Below the pieces are notes generated by a model. It saw only the letters and a list, made by a program, of their open reading frames with translations. It made no database searches and was not told the origin of the DNA. The position numbers were made by a program, and so were the translations under genes. From the NCBI GenBank assembly GCA_965371445.1, contig CBDUYN010000039.1, positions 1 to 62,447 of the forward strand: a stretch of DNA of 62,447 bases, read 5' to 3'. Shown piece after piece: positions 20,892 through 29,486 of the stretch. How positions within the stretch are numbered: position 1 is the stretch's first letter; each line of letters starts with the position of its first letter. This stretch comes from DASWIG01 sp965371445. Lineage in GTDB: Bacteria; Acidobacteriota; Thermoanaerobaculia; Multivoradales; J023.

Positions 20892-21530
20892 ATGAGATTC
20901 CAGATCCTTTTCGCAACCCTCTTCCTGACCCTCCTCGCGGTTGCGGCGGCGGCCCAACCTCCGGCCGGCGGTCCTCCGGACGGCATGGGCGGCATGCGCC
21001 ACCAGCGCGGCCTCATGGGTTGGGAGCGCATCAGCCAATTCGACGAGGACGGCGACGGCGTCGTGAGCCGCGGCGAGCTCGAACGCGGCTTTGACTTGTT
21101 CGCCCGTCTCGACAGCGACGGCGACGGTGTGTTGACCGAGGCCGACTTCGCCGGCCGCGGCCGGACGCGCGAACGGTCGTTGAGGATGCGCGGCGCCGCC
21201 GGCGGCCGCTTCCTCCTCGCGGCCGACGCCGACAACAACGGCGAGATCACCCAAGGCGAGTGGCTCGAGTTCCTCGCCCAGGCCGACAGCGATGGCGACG
21301 GTGTCGTCGACAACCTGCCTTTCGGCCATCGGCAGCCCCCGGAAGGAGCTTCGCAGGACACGATCGGGCGGTTTCAGCAGCTCCTCGACCGTGACGGCAA
21401 CGGCCAGCTCGAGACCTCCGACCTGGAGGCGATCTTCGCCGAGCACGACAAGAACGGCGACGGCACCCTGACCCATGACGAGCTACGCCGTCGCCGCCAA
21501 AGGGGTCCCGGCGGCGGCGCGGGTGGCTGA
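20892..21530 (+). CDS. Exported EF-hand calcium-binding protein
   Basis: 212 aa with a signal peptide (LFATLFLTLLAVAAAAQ). Six EF-hand-like loops follow: DEDGDGVVSRGE, DSDGDGVLTEAD, DADNNGEITQGE, DSDGDGVVDN, DRDGNGQLETSD and DKNGDGTLTHDE. Five have the full Dx[DN]xDGxxxxxE/D spacing, and the fourth is cut short. Such proteins bind calcium in the periplasm or at the surface, as buffers or sensors. AAGGAG lies just upstream of ATG 20892. The product may work with the adjacent divergent two-component system, as in other calcium- or metal-responsive pairs; that is inference from gene order. Confidence 0.9.
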   Translation: MRFQILFATLFLTLLAVAAAAQPPAGGPPDGMGGMRHQRGLMGWERISQFDEDGDGVVSRGELERGFDLFARLDSDGDGVLTEADFAGRGRTRERSLRMRGAAGGRFLLAADADNNGEITQGEWLEFLAQADSDGDGVVDNLPFGHRQPPEGASQDTIGRFQQLLDRDGNGQLETSDLEAIFAEHDKNGDGTLTHDELRRRRQRGPGGGAGG

Positions 21531-21630
21531 TCCCTGAGGTAGGAAGTGCTCCGCATCGCTGAGCACGGGCTCACTCCCGTGGCGTCTCTTGCGTTAGGCT
21601 GGCGCTCCCCGACGCTGAGAGGACGCGACG

Positions 21631-22374
21631 ATGACCTGGACCCGAGAACACACCTACCGAACGCTGCGTTCCTTCCTCGCGCGGCCTTTTTCCGATGTCT
21701 TGAACGGCCTCGAGCGCTGTCTGGCCGACGACGCCCGGGGTTACCGGGAGCTCGGCCTCGTCGGCCTGGGGCTCGTCGCGGGTTGGTGGATCTACGTGCC
21801 TCTTCACGAGCTCGCCCACGCCTTCGGCTGCCTCGCGGCCGGCGGCTCGGTGAGCCGGCTGGAGATCGATCCCCTCTACTTCGGCACCTTGCTGGAGGGG
21901 CTCGTGCCCTTCGTCGTGGCCGGAGGAGAGTACGCCGGACACCTCTCGGGTTTCGACACCCATGGGAGCGACGCCGTCTATCTCACGACCGTCCTCGCTC
22001 CGTTCGTCTTGGCTCTTTTCCCCGGAGTCTGGGCCTTGCGCCGTGCCGCCCGGTCAGGGAGCGCCACGCCCTTCGGCTTCTTTTTACCCTTTGCGCTTGC
22101 GCCCTTCCTGTCGCTGACCGGCGACGCCTACGAATTCGGTTCGATACTCGTGACCCGGCTGCCGCCCTGGTCGGACCCGGGGCTCCGCGAGGCGCTTCGT
22201 GGCGACGACGTCGTTCGACTTGCGCAAGAGTTGGCCGCTCACGGCGGGATACCCTGGGGAGGGTTCGCTACGGCCTTCGCCGTCGGAGCTCTCTGGGCGT
22301 TTGCCACCTATGCCGTCGCCTCCGCTTTGGCCGATGCCCTGGGTGAGAAGAGCGTCGAGCCGTTGGCGGGCTAG
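21631..22374 (+). CDS. Polytopic membrane protein with HELAH motif, M50-like
   Basis: 247 aa with four or five hydrophobic segments (GLVGLGLVAGWWIYVPL, TTVLAPFVLALFPGVW, FGFFLPFALAPFLSL, FATAFAVGALWAFATYAV). The first ends in PLHELAHAFGCLAAGG, an HExxH motif placed in a membrane helix as in site-2 (M50) proteases or related M50-like proteins. A later acidic residue in a membrane segment (LTGDAYEFG) could be the third ligand. No PDZ or CBS domain is present, so this is at most a minimal relative. It is a single gene between the EF-hand gene and nfuA; the 100 bp upstream contain nothing recognisable. Confidence 0.6.
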   Translation: MTWTREHTYRTLRSFLARPFSDVLNGLERCLADDARGYRELGLVGLGLVAGWWIYVPLHELAHAFGCLAAGGSVSRLEIDPLYFGTLLEGLVPFVVAGGEYAGHLSGFDTHGSDAVYLTTVLAPFVLALFPGVWALRRAARSGSATPFGFFLPFALAPFLSLTGDAYEFGSILVTRLPPWSDPGLREALRGDDVVRLAQELAAHGGIPWGGFATAFAVGALWAFATYAVASALADALGEKSVEPLAG

Positions 22375-22433
22375 AAGGGCGCCGCCAAAGGTGGTATCCT
22401 GGCCTCCGATCTGAAACCACCAGGAGCCAAGTG

Positions 22434-23018
22434 ATGATCACCGTCACCGAGACCGCCAGAGAAAAAGCCGTAGAGTTCCTCGAGGCCGAAGAGAAGCAGG
22501 ACTGGGCCCTGCGCTTGATCGTCCTCCAGCGCGGCCCGCGCCGATTCCAGTATGAGCTCAACCTGGAGGACCCCGCGGACAAGAAGGAAGACGACGTTGT
22601 CCAGGACTGCGACGACTTCGAGCTCTGGATGGACCCGCAGAGCGCTGAGAACGCCGAAGGCGCCACCATGGACTTCGTCAACCGGGGCCTGGAGTCGGGT
22701 TTCAAGTTCGACAACCCCAAGACGCGCTGGGACGATCCGCTCGCCCAGGCCGTCCAGGACGTCCTCGACCGCGACATCAACCCGGCGGTGGCGAGCCACG
22801 GTGGACACATCGAGCTCGTCGACGTCCAGGACAACGCGGCCATCATCTCCTTCGGCGGCGGCTGCCACGGCTGCGGCATGGTCGACGTCACCCTGAAGCA
22901 GGGGGTCGAGACGTCGATCTTAAACGCCGTTCCGGAGATCACGCGGGTGCTCGACTCGACCGACCACTCGACCGGGGCCAATCCCTACTTCGCCCGCGAA
23001 GGCGATTCGCCGTTCTAG
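22434..23018 (+). CDS. nfuA: NfuA-like Fe-S cluster carrier
   Basis: 194 aa. The N-terminal domain (about 1-100) is a degenerate A-type scaffold without the three cysteines (MITVTETAREKAVEFLEAEE). The C-terminal NifU domain (about 105-175) begins DPLAQAVQDVLDRDINPAVASHGG and has FGGGCHGCGMVDVTLKQG, whose CxxC pair holds a 4Fe-4S cluster in a homodimer. This is the NfuA architecture. ATG 22434 is chosen over GTG 22431; AGGAG ends 7 bases before it. It delivers clusters to apo-proteins under stress; the nearby Rieske oxygenase is a possible client, but nothing in the sequence shows that. Confidence 0.88.
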   Translation: MITVTETAREKAVEFLEAEEKQDWALRLIVLQRGPRRFQYELNLEDPADKKEDDVVQDCDDFELWMDPQSAENAEGATMDFVNRGLESGFKFDNPKTRWDDPLAQAVQDVLDRDINPAVASHGGHIELVDVQDNAAIISFGGGCHGCGMVDVTLKQGVETSILNAVPEITRVLDSTDHSTGANPYFAREGDSPF

Positions 23019-23025
23019 CTTTCCC

Positions 23026-23802
23026 TCAGCTCGCCGCGATCTTCCCCGCGTCCTCGACGGCGGCATGGAGTCGCTCGCCCAGGACGGTGAGCCGCTTCGC
23101 GTCGAGGCGCTGCGCCGGTCCCCCGATGCTCAAGGCACCGACCGCCTCGCCCCAGGGGCTCCGCAGCGCCGCGCCGACCGCCACGTAGCCCGCTTCGAGC
23201 TCCTCGACGGCGCTCGCCCAGCCCCGCTCGGCGACCTCCTGGAGATCGCGCTCGAGCTCGGCCGGATCTGTGATCGTGGCCTCGGTGAAACGCGTCATGG
23301 GACCCTCGCCAAGAAGCTTCCGCCGCTCCTCCGACGTCATCGCCGCGAGCAGAGCCTTACCCGTCGACGTGGCGTGGGCCGGCCACCGAGTCCCGCTCTC
23401 GGCCGTGGCTCCGATCAGGTGGTGGCCGGCGGCCTCGTCGAGGATCAGGACGTCGCGGTCGACCAGGATCTCCAGCGACACTGTCTCCCCGGTCTCCGCC
23501 GCCAGCTCCCGCAGGAGTGGACGCACCCGCGAGCGTAGCTCGCTGGAGCGCAGCGCCTGCGCTCCCAGGGCGACCGCCGCCGCTCCCAGGTGATAGCCCG
23601 GCCGCGCCGGATGACGCACCACCATGTCCTCGCTCTCCAGAGCTCCGAGCAAACGATGGGTCGTCGTCTTCTTGAGCCCCAACGCGTCGCCGAGCTCCGC
23701 CAGCTGCCACTCCGGCCGCTCCGGCGTGAAGAGCTTCAACATCCGCACCGCGCGCACGACGACCTGGGTGCCGGCGGGCGCTTCCTTGCGAGGCGTGCTC
23801 AT
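23026..23802 (-). CDS. IclR-family transcriptional regulator
   Basis: The N-terminal winged helix (residues 12-75) has AVRMLKLFTPERPEWQLAEL, LGLKKTTTHRLLGALES and PGYHLGAAA. The IclR effector domain (80-255) has LRELAAETGETVSLEILVD, HATSTGKALLAAM, RGWASAVEELEAGYVAVGA and GALSIGGPA. Family members bind small aromatic or organic acids and usually control the adjacent catabolic genes. It follows the GcvT-like gene by 8 bp on the same strand, so the two are probably one transcript. A perfect palindrome in the divergent promoter region upstream is its likely operator. Confidence 0.92.
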   Translation of the reverse strand: MSTPRKEAPAGTQVVVRAVRMLKLFTPERPEWQLAELGDALGLKKTTTHRLLGALESEDMVVRHPARPGYHLGAAAVALGAQALRSSELRSRVRPLLRELAAETGETVSLEILVDRDVLILDEAAGHHLIGATAESGTRWPAHATSTGKALLAAMTSEERRKLLGEGPMTRFTEATITDPAELERDLQEVAERGWASAVEELEAGYVAVGAALRSPWGEAVGALSIGGPAQRLDAKRLTVLGERLHAAVEDAGKIAAS

Positions 23803-23810
23803 CGGTTTGC

Positions 23811-25004
23811 TCAGGCGCGCATCCGCTCAGGACGGAAAAACGGCGTCTTCACGACCCGCGCCGGCGCCCGCTTGCGGCTGTAGCGCACCGTGACCTCCAT
23901 CGCCAGCTCCGTACCCGGCCGGGCGTAGGCCGTCTCCACCGTCGCCAACGCGACGAATTTCTTGAGCAGCTGCGACCACACCTTCGACGTCACCTGTCCC
24001 ACCTGCGGGCCCGACGTCCCGGCATAGAGCGGCACCGGATCGCGGCAGACCTGGTACGGCAGGTCAGGCATCAGGCTGACGGCCATGTAGAGCTGCTCCA
24101 GAGGCCCCCAGTCGATCTCAAGGCCCACGACCTGCCAGGCGCTGCCGCGTTTCTTTTCCTCGACGAGCGCCCGGCGTCCTACGAACGGGCCGCTCTTCAA
24201 TTTCACCGTCCAGCCCAGGCCGACCTCGTAAGGCGAGGACTTGTCGGCCTCGACCAGCGCCACCTCGGAGCTGACGTAGTCGACGCCGATCAGGATGAAG
24301 CCCGCCTCGACCCGCGCCACGTCCATCGCCAGGATGCCGCAGGGGGTGATGTTGTAGGGCTCGCCGCCCTTCATCAGAGCGTCCCACACCGGCACCGCCG
24401 CCTCGGCGTCGAGCCAGAGCTCGTAGCCCAGGTCCCCGGTGTAACCGGTCCGCGAGACCTCGAGGCGGGCGCCAGCGATCTCGCCCTCGGTGTGGTGGAA
24501 GAACTTGAGCTCGTCGACGTCGGCCGTCGACACCTCGCGCAGGATCGCCCGCGAATGGGGACCCTGGAGCGAGAGCGCGGCGAGGCGCGGCGACTCGTCG
24601 GTGAACGTGACGTCGAAGCCCGGCGCGTTCTCCTCGAACCAGCCGAGCGCCGGCTCCGCCGCGCAGATCCGGTAGGCGTTCTCGGCCAGGCGAAAGACCG
24701 TGCCCTCCTGGCGCACCTTGCCGTCGGAGTCGCACCACGGCGTGTAGACCACCTGGCCCACCGCCATCTTGGCCGCGTTCTGGGTGATCAGGCGGTTCGT
24801 GTAGCTCTCCGCGTCCGGGCCCTCCACCCGGTACTTGTAGAGCGGCGAGACGTCGATCAGGGCGGCGGAGTTGCGGATCGCCGCGTACTCCGGCTGGACG
24901 AAGTCGCGGTAGCTCGAGACGCTGAAGTAACCCGCCCACTTGCGCCAGGCCTGGCTCTCGCAGAGCTCCGACGTGCGGGGGTGAAACGGTGTGGGTGCGG
25001 CCAT
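23811..25004 (-). CDS. GcvT-like aminomethyltransferase/demethylase family protein
   Basis: About 397 aa from ATG 25004 (upstream ATGs at 25025 and beyond are possible; GGAGAAAG lies before both). It shows the GcvT fold: LIDVSPLYKYRVEGPDAESY, VYTPWCDSDGKVRQEGTVFRL, LSLQGPHSRAILREV, VSRTGYTGDLGYELWLDAEA, ILAMDVARVEAGF (folate-site region) and a C-terminal barrel with VGQVTSKVWS. GcvT relatives transfer one-carbon units from amines, thioethers or aryl ethers to tetrahydrofolate (GcvT, sarcosine oxidase, DmdA, LigM). The neighbours are not the glycine cleavage set but flavoproteins and a Rieske oxygenase, so it is more likely a demethylase in a catabolic route than a true T protein. Confidence 0.85.
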   Translation of the reverse strand: MAAPTPFHPRTSELCESQAWRKWAGYFSVSSYRDFVQPEYAAIRNSAALIDVSPLYKYRVEGPDAESYTNRLITQNAAKMAVGQVVYTPWCDSDGKVRQEGTVFRLAENAYRICAAEPALGWFEENAPGFDVTFTDESPRLAALSLQGPHSRAILREVSTADVDELKFFHHTEGEIAGARLEVSRTGYTGDLGYELWLDAEAAVPVWDALMKGGEPYNITPCGILAMDVARVEAGFILIGVDYVSSEVALVEADKSSPYEVGLGWTVKLKSGPFVGRRALVEEKKRGSAWQVVGLEIDWGPLEQLYMAVSLMPDLPYQVCRDPVPLYAGTSGPQVGQVTSKVWSQLLKKFVALATVETAYARPGTELAMEVTVRYSRKRAPARVVKTPFFRPERMRA

Positions 25005-25102
25005 GGGCTTGCTTTCTCCTTCCATCGGTGAGACACTCTGCTCGTTCCGCATTGTGGACCGAGAGCCCACATTATGGAACAACGCGAACGACAGTGCAAG
25101 CT

Positions 25103-25134
25103 CGAAGACCTGCAACTCCGAAGACCTGCAACTT
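25103..25134. repeat. 16-bp tandem duplication in the divergent promoter region
   Basis: CGAAGACCTGCAACTC is followed at once by CGAAGACCTGCAACTT. It lies between the GcvT-like gene and the flavoprotein gene, 10 bp before the palindrome, and may be part of the promoter or a second protein-binding site. Confidence 0.6.
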
Positions 25135-25143
25135 CTAAGACCC

Positions 25144-25159
25144 CGTTCCCGCGGGAACG
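25144..25159. promoter_or_regulatory. Perfect 16-bp palindrome, candidate IclR operator
   Basis: CGTTCCCGCGGGAACG is fully self-complementary and sits 20 bp before the flavoprotein start at 25179, in the only divergent promoter region of the cluster. IclR-family proteins bind short palindromes of TTCC...GGAA type. Repression of both the catabolic genes and the gcvT-iclR transcript is the expected arrangement. Confidence 0.55.
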
Positions 25160-25178
25160 ATTACGAGACGGGAGCGAC

Positions 25179-26780
25179 ATGGCCAAGACCTACGATGCCG
25201 TCGTCGTCGGCGCCGGTCACAACGGGATGATCTGCGCCGCCTACCTGGCGAAGGCGGGCAAGTCGGTGCTGGTGCTGGAGCGCCGCCACCTGGTGGGGGG
25301 CTCGACGGTGACCGAGGAGCTCAACCCGGGCTTCAAGTACACAGTCTGCTCGTACGTGATCAGCCTCTTGAGGCCCCACATCATCAGCGACCTCGAGCTG
25401 CCGCGTTTCGGCTTCGAGCTCCTGCCGCTCGACGGGACGATGACGCCGTCGAGAGATGGCGAGCCGTATCTGATGCGTTGGCACGACTCGGACCGGACGC
25501 GTCTGGAGCTGATGCGCCATTCGGCCAAGGACGCCGAGGCCTACGAGCGATTCGGGAAGAAGATGTTCCACATGGCGATGGCGGTGCGCGACATCCTGGG
25601 CACGCCGCCGCCGGACCCGACATCGCTCGCGCCGGGCAACCTGGCGCGTCTCGCCGGGGTGGGCCGAAGCTTCGGCCGCCACGGCGGAGAGCACGTCTGG
25701 GAGCTGGCGAAGCTCATGACGATGGGCTCAGGCGACTACGTCGAGCAGTTTTTTGAGACGCCGCCGCTTTTAGCGACGCTTTCGGCCTCGGGGATGATCG
25801 GCACCTACCTGGGGCCGCGCTCGCCGGGCTCGGCCTACGTGATGCTGCACCACTACATGGGCGAGATCGACGGCCAGTTCCGCGCCTGGGGCCTGCCGCG
25901 CGGTGGCATGGGCGGCTTCGCCGAGGCCCTACGGGCGGCGACCGAGAGCCTGGGGGTGGAGATCCGCACCGAGGCGTCGGTCGAGCGGCTCCTGGTCAAG
26001 AGTGGACAGGCCGCGGGCGTCGTCCTGGCGGAGAGCGGCGAGGAGATCCGCGCCCGCGTGGTGGCCTCCTCCCTCGATCCGCGGCTGACTTTTGGCAAGC
26101 TCGTCGAGGAGAAGCACCTTGACGAGGACTTCCGCCGCCGCATCTCCCGCTTCCGCTTCCGGGGCTCCTCGGGCAAGGTCAACCTCTCGCTCGACGCACT
26201 GCCGGAGTTCACCTGCCTCGAGGGCAAGAGCCGGGAAGAAAAAATCGCGCACCTCTCGGGGGCGATCTCGCTCAGCCCGTCGATCGACTACCTGGAGCGT
26301 GCCTACGACGACGCCAAGTACGGACGTTTCTCGCGCCATCCCTACATGGACATGGTGATCCCGTCGCTCATCGACCCGACGATGGCGCCGCCGGGCAAGC
26401 ACGTGATGTCGATGTTCGTCCAGTACGCCCCCTACGAGCTGGCGGACGGCCCCTGGGACGACGAGAAGCGCGAGGCCTTCGGCGACACGGTCATCAACAC
26501 CGTGGCCGAGTACGCGCCGAACGTCAAGGACGTCATTCTACACCGCCAGGTGGTGACTCCGGCCGACATGGAGTCGACCTTCGGTCTGACCGAGGGCAAC
26601 ATCTTCCACGGCGAGCTGTCTCTGGAGCAGCTCTTCTTCCTGCGTCCGGCGCCGGGCTACGTCGGTTACGAGAGCCCGGTGCGCGGTCTTTACCTGTGCG
26701 GCTCGGGGGCTCACCCGGGCGGTGGCGTCATGGGCGCCCCGGCGCACTTGGCGGCGCAGGAAATCCTGCGGACGACCTAA
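25179..26780 (+). CDS. FAD/NAD(P)-dependent oxidoreductase, PYROXD2/phytoene-desaturase-like (1)
   Basis: 533 aa from ATG 25179, with GGAG 5 bases before it; the open frame extends upstream but without family resemblance. The N-terminal dinucleotide fold is YDAVVVGAGHNGMICAAYLA with VLVLERRHLVGGS. A substrate-side segment has WGLPRGGMGGFAEALRAATE. The C-terminal FAD contact is GLYLCGSGAHPGGGVMGAPA. This is the PYROXD2/CrtI-like group of the amine-oxidase superfamily, which oxidise C-N or C-C bonds; the substrate is not readable. It is the first gene of a four-gene run (flavoprotein, flavoprotein, Rieske, peptidase) and is about 40% similar by eye to the next gene. Confidence 0.85.
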   Translation: MAKTYDAVVVGAGHNGMICAAYLAKAGKSVLVLERRHLVGGSTVTEELNPGFKYTVCSYVISLLRPHIISDLELPRFGFELLPLDGTMTPSRDGEPYLMRWHDSDRTRLELMRHSAKDAEAYERFGKKMFHMAMAVRDILGTPPPDPTSLAPGNLARLAGVGRSFGRHGGEHVWELAKLMTMGSGDYVEQFFETPPLLATLSASGMIGTYLGPRSPGSAYVMLHHYMGEIDGQFRAWGLPRGGMGGFAEALRAATESLGVEIRTEASVERLLVKSGQAAGVVLAESGEEIRARVVASSLDPRLTFGKLVEEKHLDEDFRRRISRFRFRGSSGKVNLSLDALPEFTCLEGKSREEKIAHLSGAISLSPSIDYLERAYDDAKYGRFSRHPYMDMVIPSLIDPTMAPPGKHVMSMFVQYAPYELADGPWDDEKREAFGDTVINTVAEYAPNVKDVILHRQVVTPADMESTFGLTEGNIFHGELSLEQLFFLRPAPGYVGYESPVRGLYLCGSGAHPGGGVMGAPAHLAAQEILRTT

Positions 26781-26792
26781 AGGAGCTTAGCC

Positions 26793-28355
26793 GTGTCTGA
26801 AAAACGATACGACGTCGCGGTGGTGGGCGCCGGCTTGAACGGCCTGGTGACTGCCGCCTATCTCGCCCGGGCCGGACGCTCGGTCCTCGTCGCCGAGCGC
26901 CGCGCGGCGCTCGGCGGTGCCGTGGGGACCGAAGAGATCGCACCGGGATTCAAGGTCTCGTCGACCTACGCCTCGGCGGAGAATTTTCATCCGTCGATCC
27001 AGAAGGACCTGAAGCTCGCCGAGCACGGCCTGAAGCTTCTGCCGGCGAAGGGCTCGGCCTTCTTGCCGGGTAAAAACGGTGACAGTCTCACGATCCGGGG
27101 TGCCGCTGAAGGTGTCCCCAGCGACGACGCGGCGGCCTTCGCCGGCCTCGACGCCTTCTTGGGGCGAGTCGCCGGCGCCCTAGAGCCGGCCCTGACGAAG
27201 CCGCTGCCAGAGGTCGCCCCACGCGGTTTCTCCGACGTCCTGGGTCTCCTGACCCTCGGCTGGCGCCTGCGCGGCCTCGGCAAACGGGAGATGCCCGAGG
27301 CGATGCGCTACCTGCCGATGCCGGTCAAGGACGTCCTTGACGACCATTTCGCGAGTGAGCCGTTGAAGGCGCTCGTCGCCGGCCCGGCGCTTCGGGCCTC
27401 GTACCTGGCACCGCGCTCCGCGGGCTCGGCGTTTCAGCTTCTCTTGGAGCGTCCGGGGTGGTCGGCGGGGCTCTTGCGTCCGCCGGTCTTCGTCGAAGGG
27501 GGCCTCGGCGCCCTTGCCGACGCCATCGCCGCCGCGGTGCGCGCCGCCGGAGCCGAGATCCGCACCGAATGCGCCGTCGAGCGGGTCGTCCACGACGAGG
27601 ACGGCGTCGCGGCGGGTGTCGTTCTCGCCTCGGGCGAGGAGGTCGCGGCCACCAGGGTGGTCTCGAACGCCGACCCGCGCCGTACCCTTCTGGAGCTTGC
27701 CGATCCGCGCTGGCTCGATCCCGAGGTGGCCTTCGCGGTGCGCAACATCCGCGCCCGCGGCACGGTCGCGCTCGTCCACCTGGCGCTCGGCGAGCTCCCG
27801 AGCTTCGCCGGAGCCGACGGCGAAGCCGCTCTGGCGGGACGTATCCAGGTCGGCTCGACCCTCGACGAGATCGAGCAGGCCTTCGACCCGGTGAAGTACG
27901 GCGAGGTTCCCGAGCGTCCCTTCCTCGAGATCACCGTACCGTCGCTCACCGACCCGGGGCTTGCGCCCGAGGGCAAGCACGTGATGCAGGTCTGGGCGCA
28001 GTGGGTGCCCTACCACCTGGCGGAAGGCTCGTGGGACGAGCGCCGCGACGAGCTCGGCGAAAAGATCGTGGCGCGCATCGCCGAGGTGGCGCCCGGAATC
28101 GCCGAAATCATCGAGCACCGGCAGGTGCTGACGCCGAAGGACCTGGAAGATCGCTACGGGATGACCGGAGGCTCGCTCTACCACGTCGAGCCGGCGCTGG
28201 ACCAGTCGCTTTACCTGCGTCCGATGGCGGGCTGGTACCAATACCGGACGCCGATCGAGAACCTCTACCTCTGCGGTCCCGGCACCCATCCCGGCGGCGG
28301 CGTGACCGGTTTGCCGGGCAAGAACGCCGCGACCCGGGTCCTCGCCGACTTCTAG
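26793..28355 (+). CDS. FAD/NAD(P)-dependent oxidoreductase, PYROXD2/phytoene-desaturase-like (2)
   Basis: 520 aa, GTG start at 26793 with AAGGAG 8 bases upstream, 12 bp after the first flavoprotein. Motifs are YDVAVVGAGLNGLVTAAYLA, VLVAERRAALGGAVGTEEIAPGF, VFVEGGLGALADAIAAAVRA and the C-terminal NLYLCGPGTHPGGGVTGLPG. It is a diverged duplicate of the preceding gene: the same order of motifs and matching C-terminal half (LTDPGLAPEGKHVMQVWAQW against IDPTMAPPGKHVMSMFVQY). The two may form a heterodimer or act on successive intermediates; both are inferences. Confidence 0.85.
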   Translation: MSEKRYDVAVVGAGLNGLVTAAYLARAGRSVLVAERRAALGGAVGTEEIAPGFKVSSTYASAENFHPSIQKDLKLAEHGLKLLPAKGSAFLPGKNGDSLTIRGAAEGVPSDDAAAFAGLDAFLGRVAGALEPALTKPLPEVAPRGFSDVLGLLTLGWRLRGLGKREMPEAMRYLPMPVKDVLDDHFASEPLKALVAGPALRASYLAPRSAGSAFQLLLERPGWSAGLLRPPVFVEGGLGALADAIAAAVRAAGAEIRTECAVERVVHDEDGVAAGVVLASGEEVAATRVVSNADPRRTLLELADPRWLDPEVAFAVRNIRARGTVALVHLALGELPSFAGADGEAALAGRIQVGSTLDEIEQAFDPVKYGEVPERPFLEITVPSLTDPGLAPEGKHVMQVWAQWVPYHLAEGSWDERRDELGEKIVARIAEVAPGIAEIIEHRQVLTPKDLEDRYGMTGGSLYHVEPALDQSLYLRPMAGWYQYRTPIENLYLCGPGTHPGGGVTGLPGKNAATRVLADF

Positions 28356-28367
28356 GATGGAAACGAG

Positions 28368-29486
28368 ATGACGACTCCTACCGCTGTCACCGAGTTGCCC
28401 GAGGGAGCCCGGACGCTGCCCGGGGACCTCTTCTGCGCGCCTGCAACGTTTGCCGCCGACATGGAGCGCGTCTTCCTGCGGCTGTGGATCTGCCTCGGGC
28501 GCGGCGCGGAGCTTGCCACGCCGGGCGATTTCGTGACCCGAATCGTCGGCGGCGAGTCGATCCTCCTGCTGCGCGGCGAGGACGGTGAGGTCCGGGCTTT
28601 CTACAACGTCTGCCGGCACCGCGGCTCGCGTCTCGTCCTGGAGGACCAGGGGCATTTGAACCGTGTGCTCTGTCCCTACCATGCCTGGGCCTACGGCCTC
28701 GACGGACGCTTGAAGATAGCCCCGCTGACCGACAAGAAGCCAGGGTTCCAGCGTGACGAGCACGGCCTCGTCGGCCTGCGACTCGAAGAATGGATGGGCT
28801 TTCTCTTCGTCAACTTCGACGCCGACGCCCCGGCCCTCGGGGAGCAGCTCGCGGGCCTCCCGGACCTGTCGCGTTTCTCGCTGGCGGGGCTGCGTCGCGT
28901 CGAGCAGATCGTCTACGACGTCGAGGCCAACTGGAAGATCCTCTGCGAGAACTACGGCGAGTGCTACCACTGTCCGCTGGCTCATCCGCAGCTCAACCGC
29001 GTCAGCGACTTTCGAAACATCGGTTGGTCGATGCGCGGCGAATTCTGGAACGGCGGACCTATGCGATTGAACGAGGAGTTCAACACCCTCTCGACGAGCG
29101 GCAAGAGCCAGCGCCCGCTGTTGACGGAAGACGCCGAGGACCATAATTTCGTCCACTACTTCCATTTCTACCCGGGTTTCTTTCTGTCGATCGCTCCGGA
29201 CTACGCCATGACCCACACGTTGTGGCCGATCGCACCGAACCACACGCGGGTGGTCTGCGACTGGATGTTTCCCGAGGCGTCGGCTGAAGGGTTCGATCCG
29301 AGCGAGGTGATCGAGCTCTGGGACCTGACCAACCGTCAGGACTGGGAGCTTTGCGCTCGTGTCCAGCAGGGGACGGGTTCTCGCGGTTACGTCCGGGGGC
29401 CGTACCACGACATGGAGCTTTGCGTTTTTACGTTCGACTCCTGGTACCTGGAATACATGAACGGAGGCGGGGCGGACCGACCATGA
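28368..29486 (+). CDS. Rieske [2Fe-2S] oxygenase alpha subunit, GbcA-like
   Basis: 372 aa. The Rieske centre is NVCRHRGSRL with LCPYHAWAYGLDGRL (CxH...CxxH). The mononuclear iron site is ENYGECYHCPLAHPQLNR, with two His five apart. The C-terminal segment LWDLTNRQDWELCARVQQG and YVRGPYHDMEL resembles glycine-betaine and carnitine monooxygenases, enzymes that hydroxylate a substituent of a quaternary amine. No ferredoxin reductase partner (GbcB type) is adjacent. It is 12 bp after the second flavoprotein, and its stop overlaps the peptidase start as ATGA. The likely role is the first oxygenation step of an N-methylated or aromatic substrate. Confidence 0.88.
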   Translation: MTTPTAVTELPEGARTLPGDLFCAPATFAADMERVFLRLWICLGRGAELATPGDFVTRIVGGESILLLRGEDGEVRAFYNVCRHRGSRLVLEDQGHLNRVLCPYHAWAYGLDGRLKIAPLTDKKPGFQRDEHGLVGLRLEEWMGFLFVNFDADAPALGEQLAGLPDLSRFSLAGLRRVEQIVYDVEANWKILCENYGECYHCPLAHPQLNRVSDFRNIGWSMRGEFWNGGPMRLNEEFNTLSTSGKSQRPLLTEDAEDHNFVHYFHFYPGFFLSIAPDYAMTHTLWPIAPNHTRVVCDWMFPEASAEGFDPSEVIELWDLTNRQDWELCARVQQGTGSRGYVRGPYHDMELCVFTFDSWYLEYMNGGGADRP

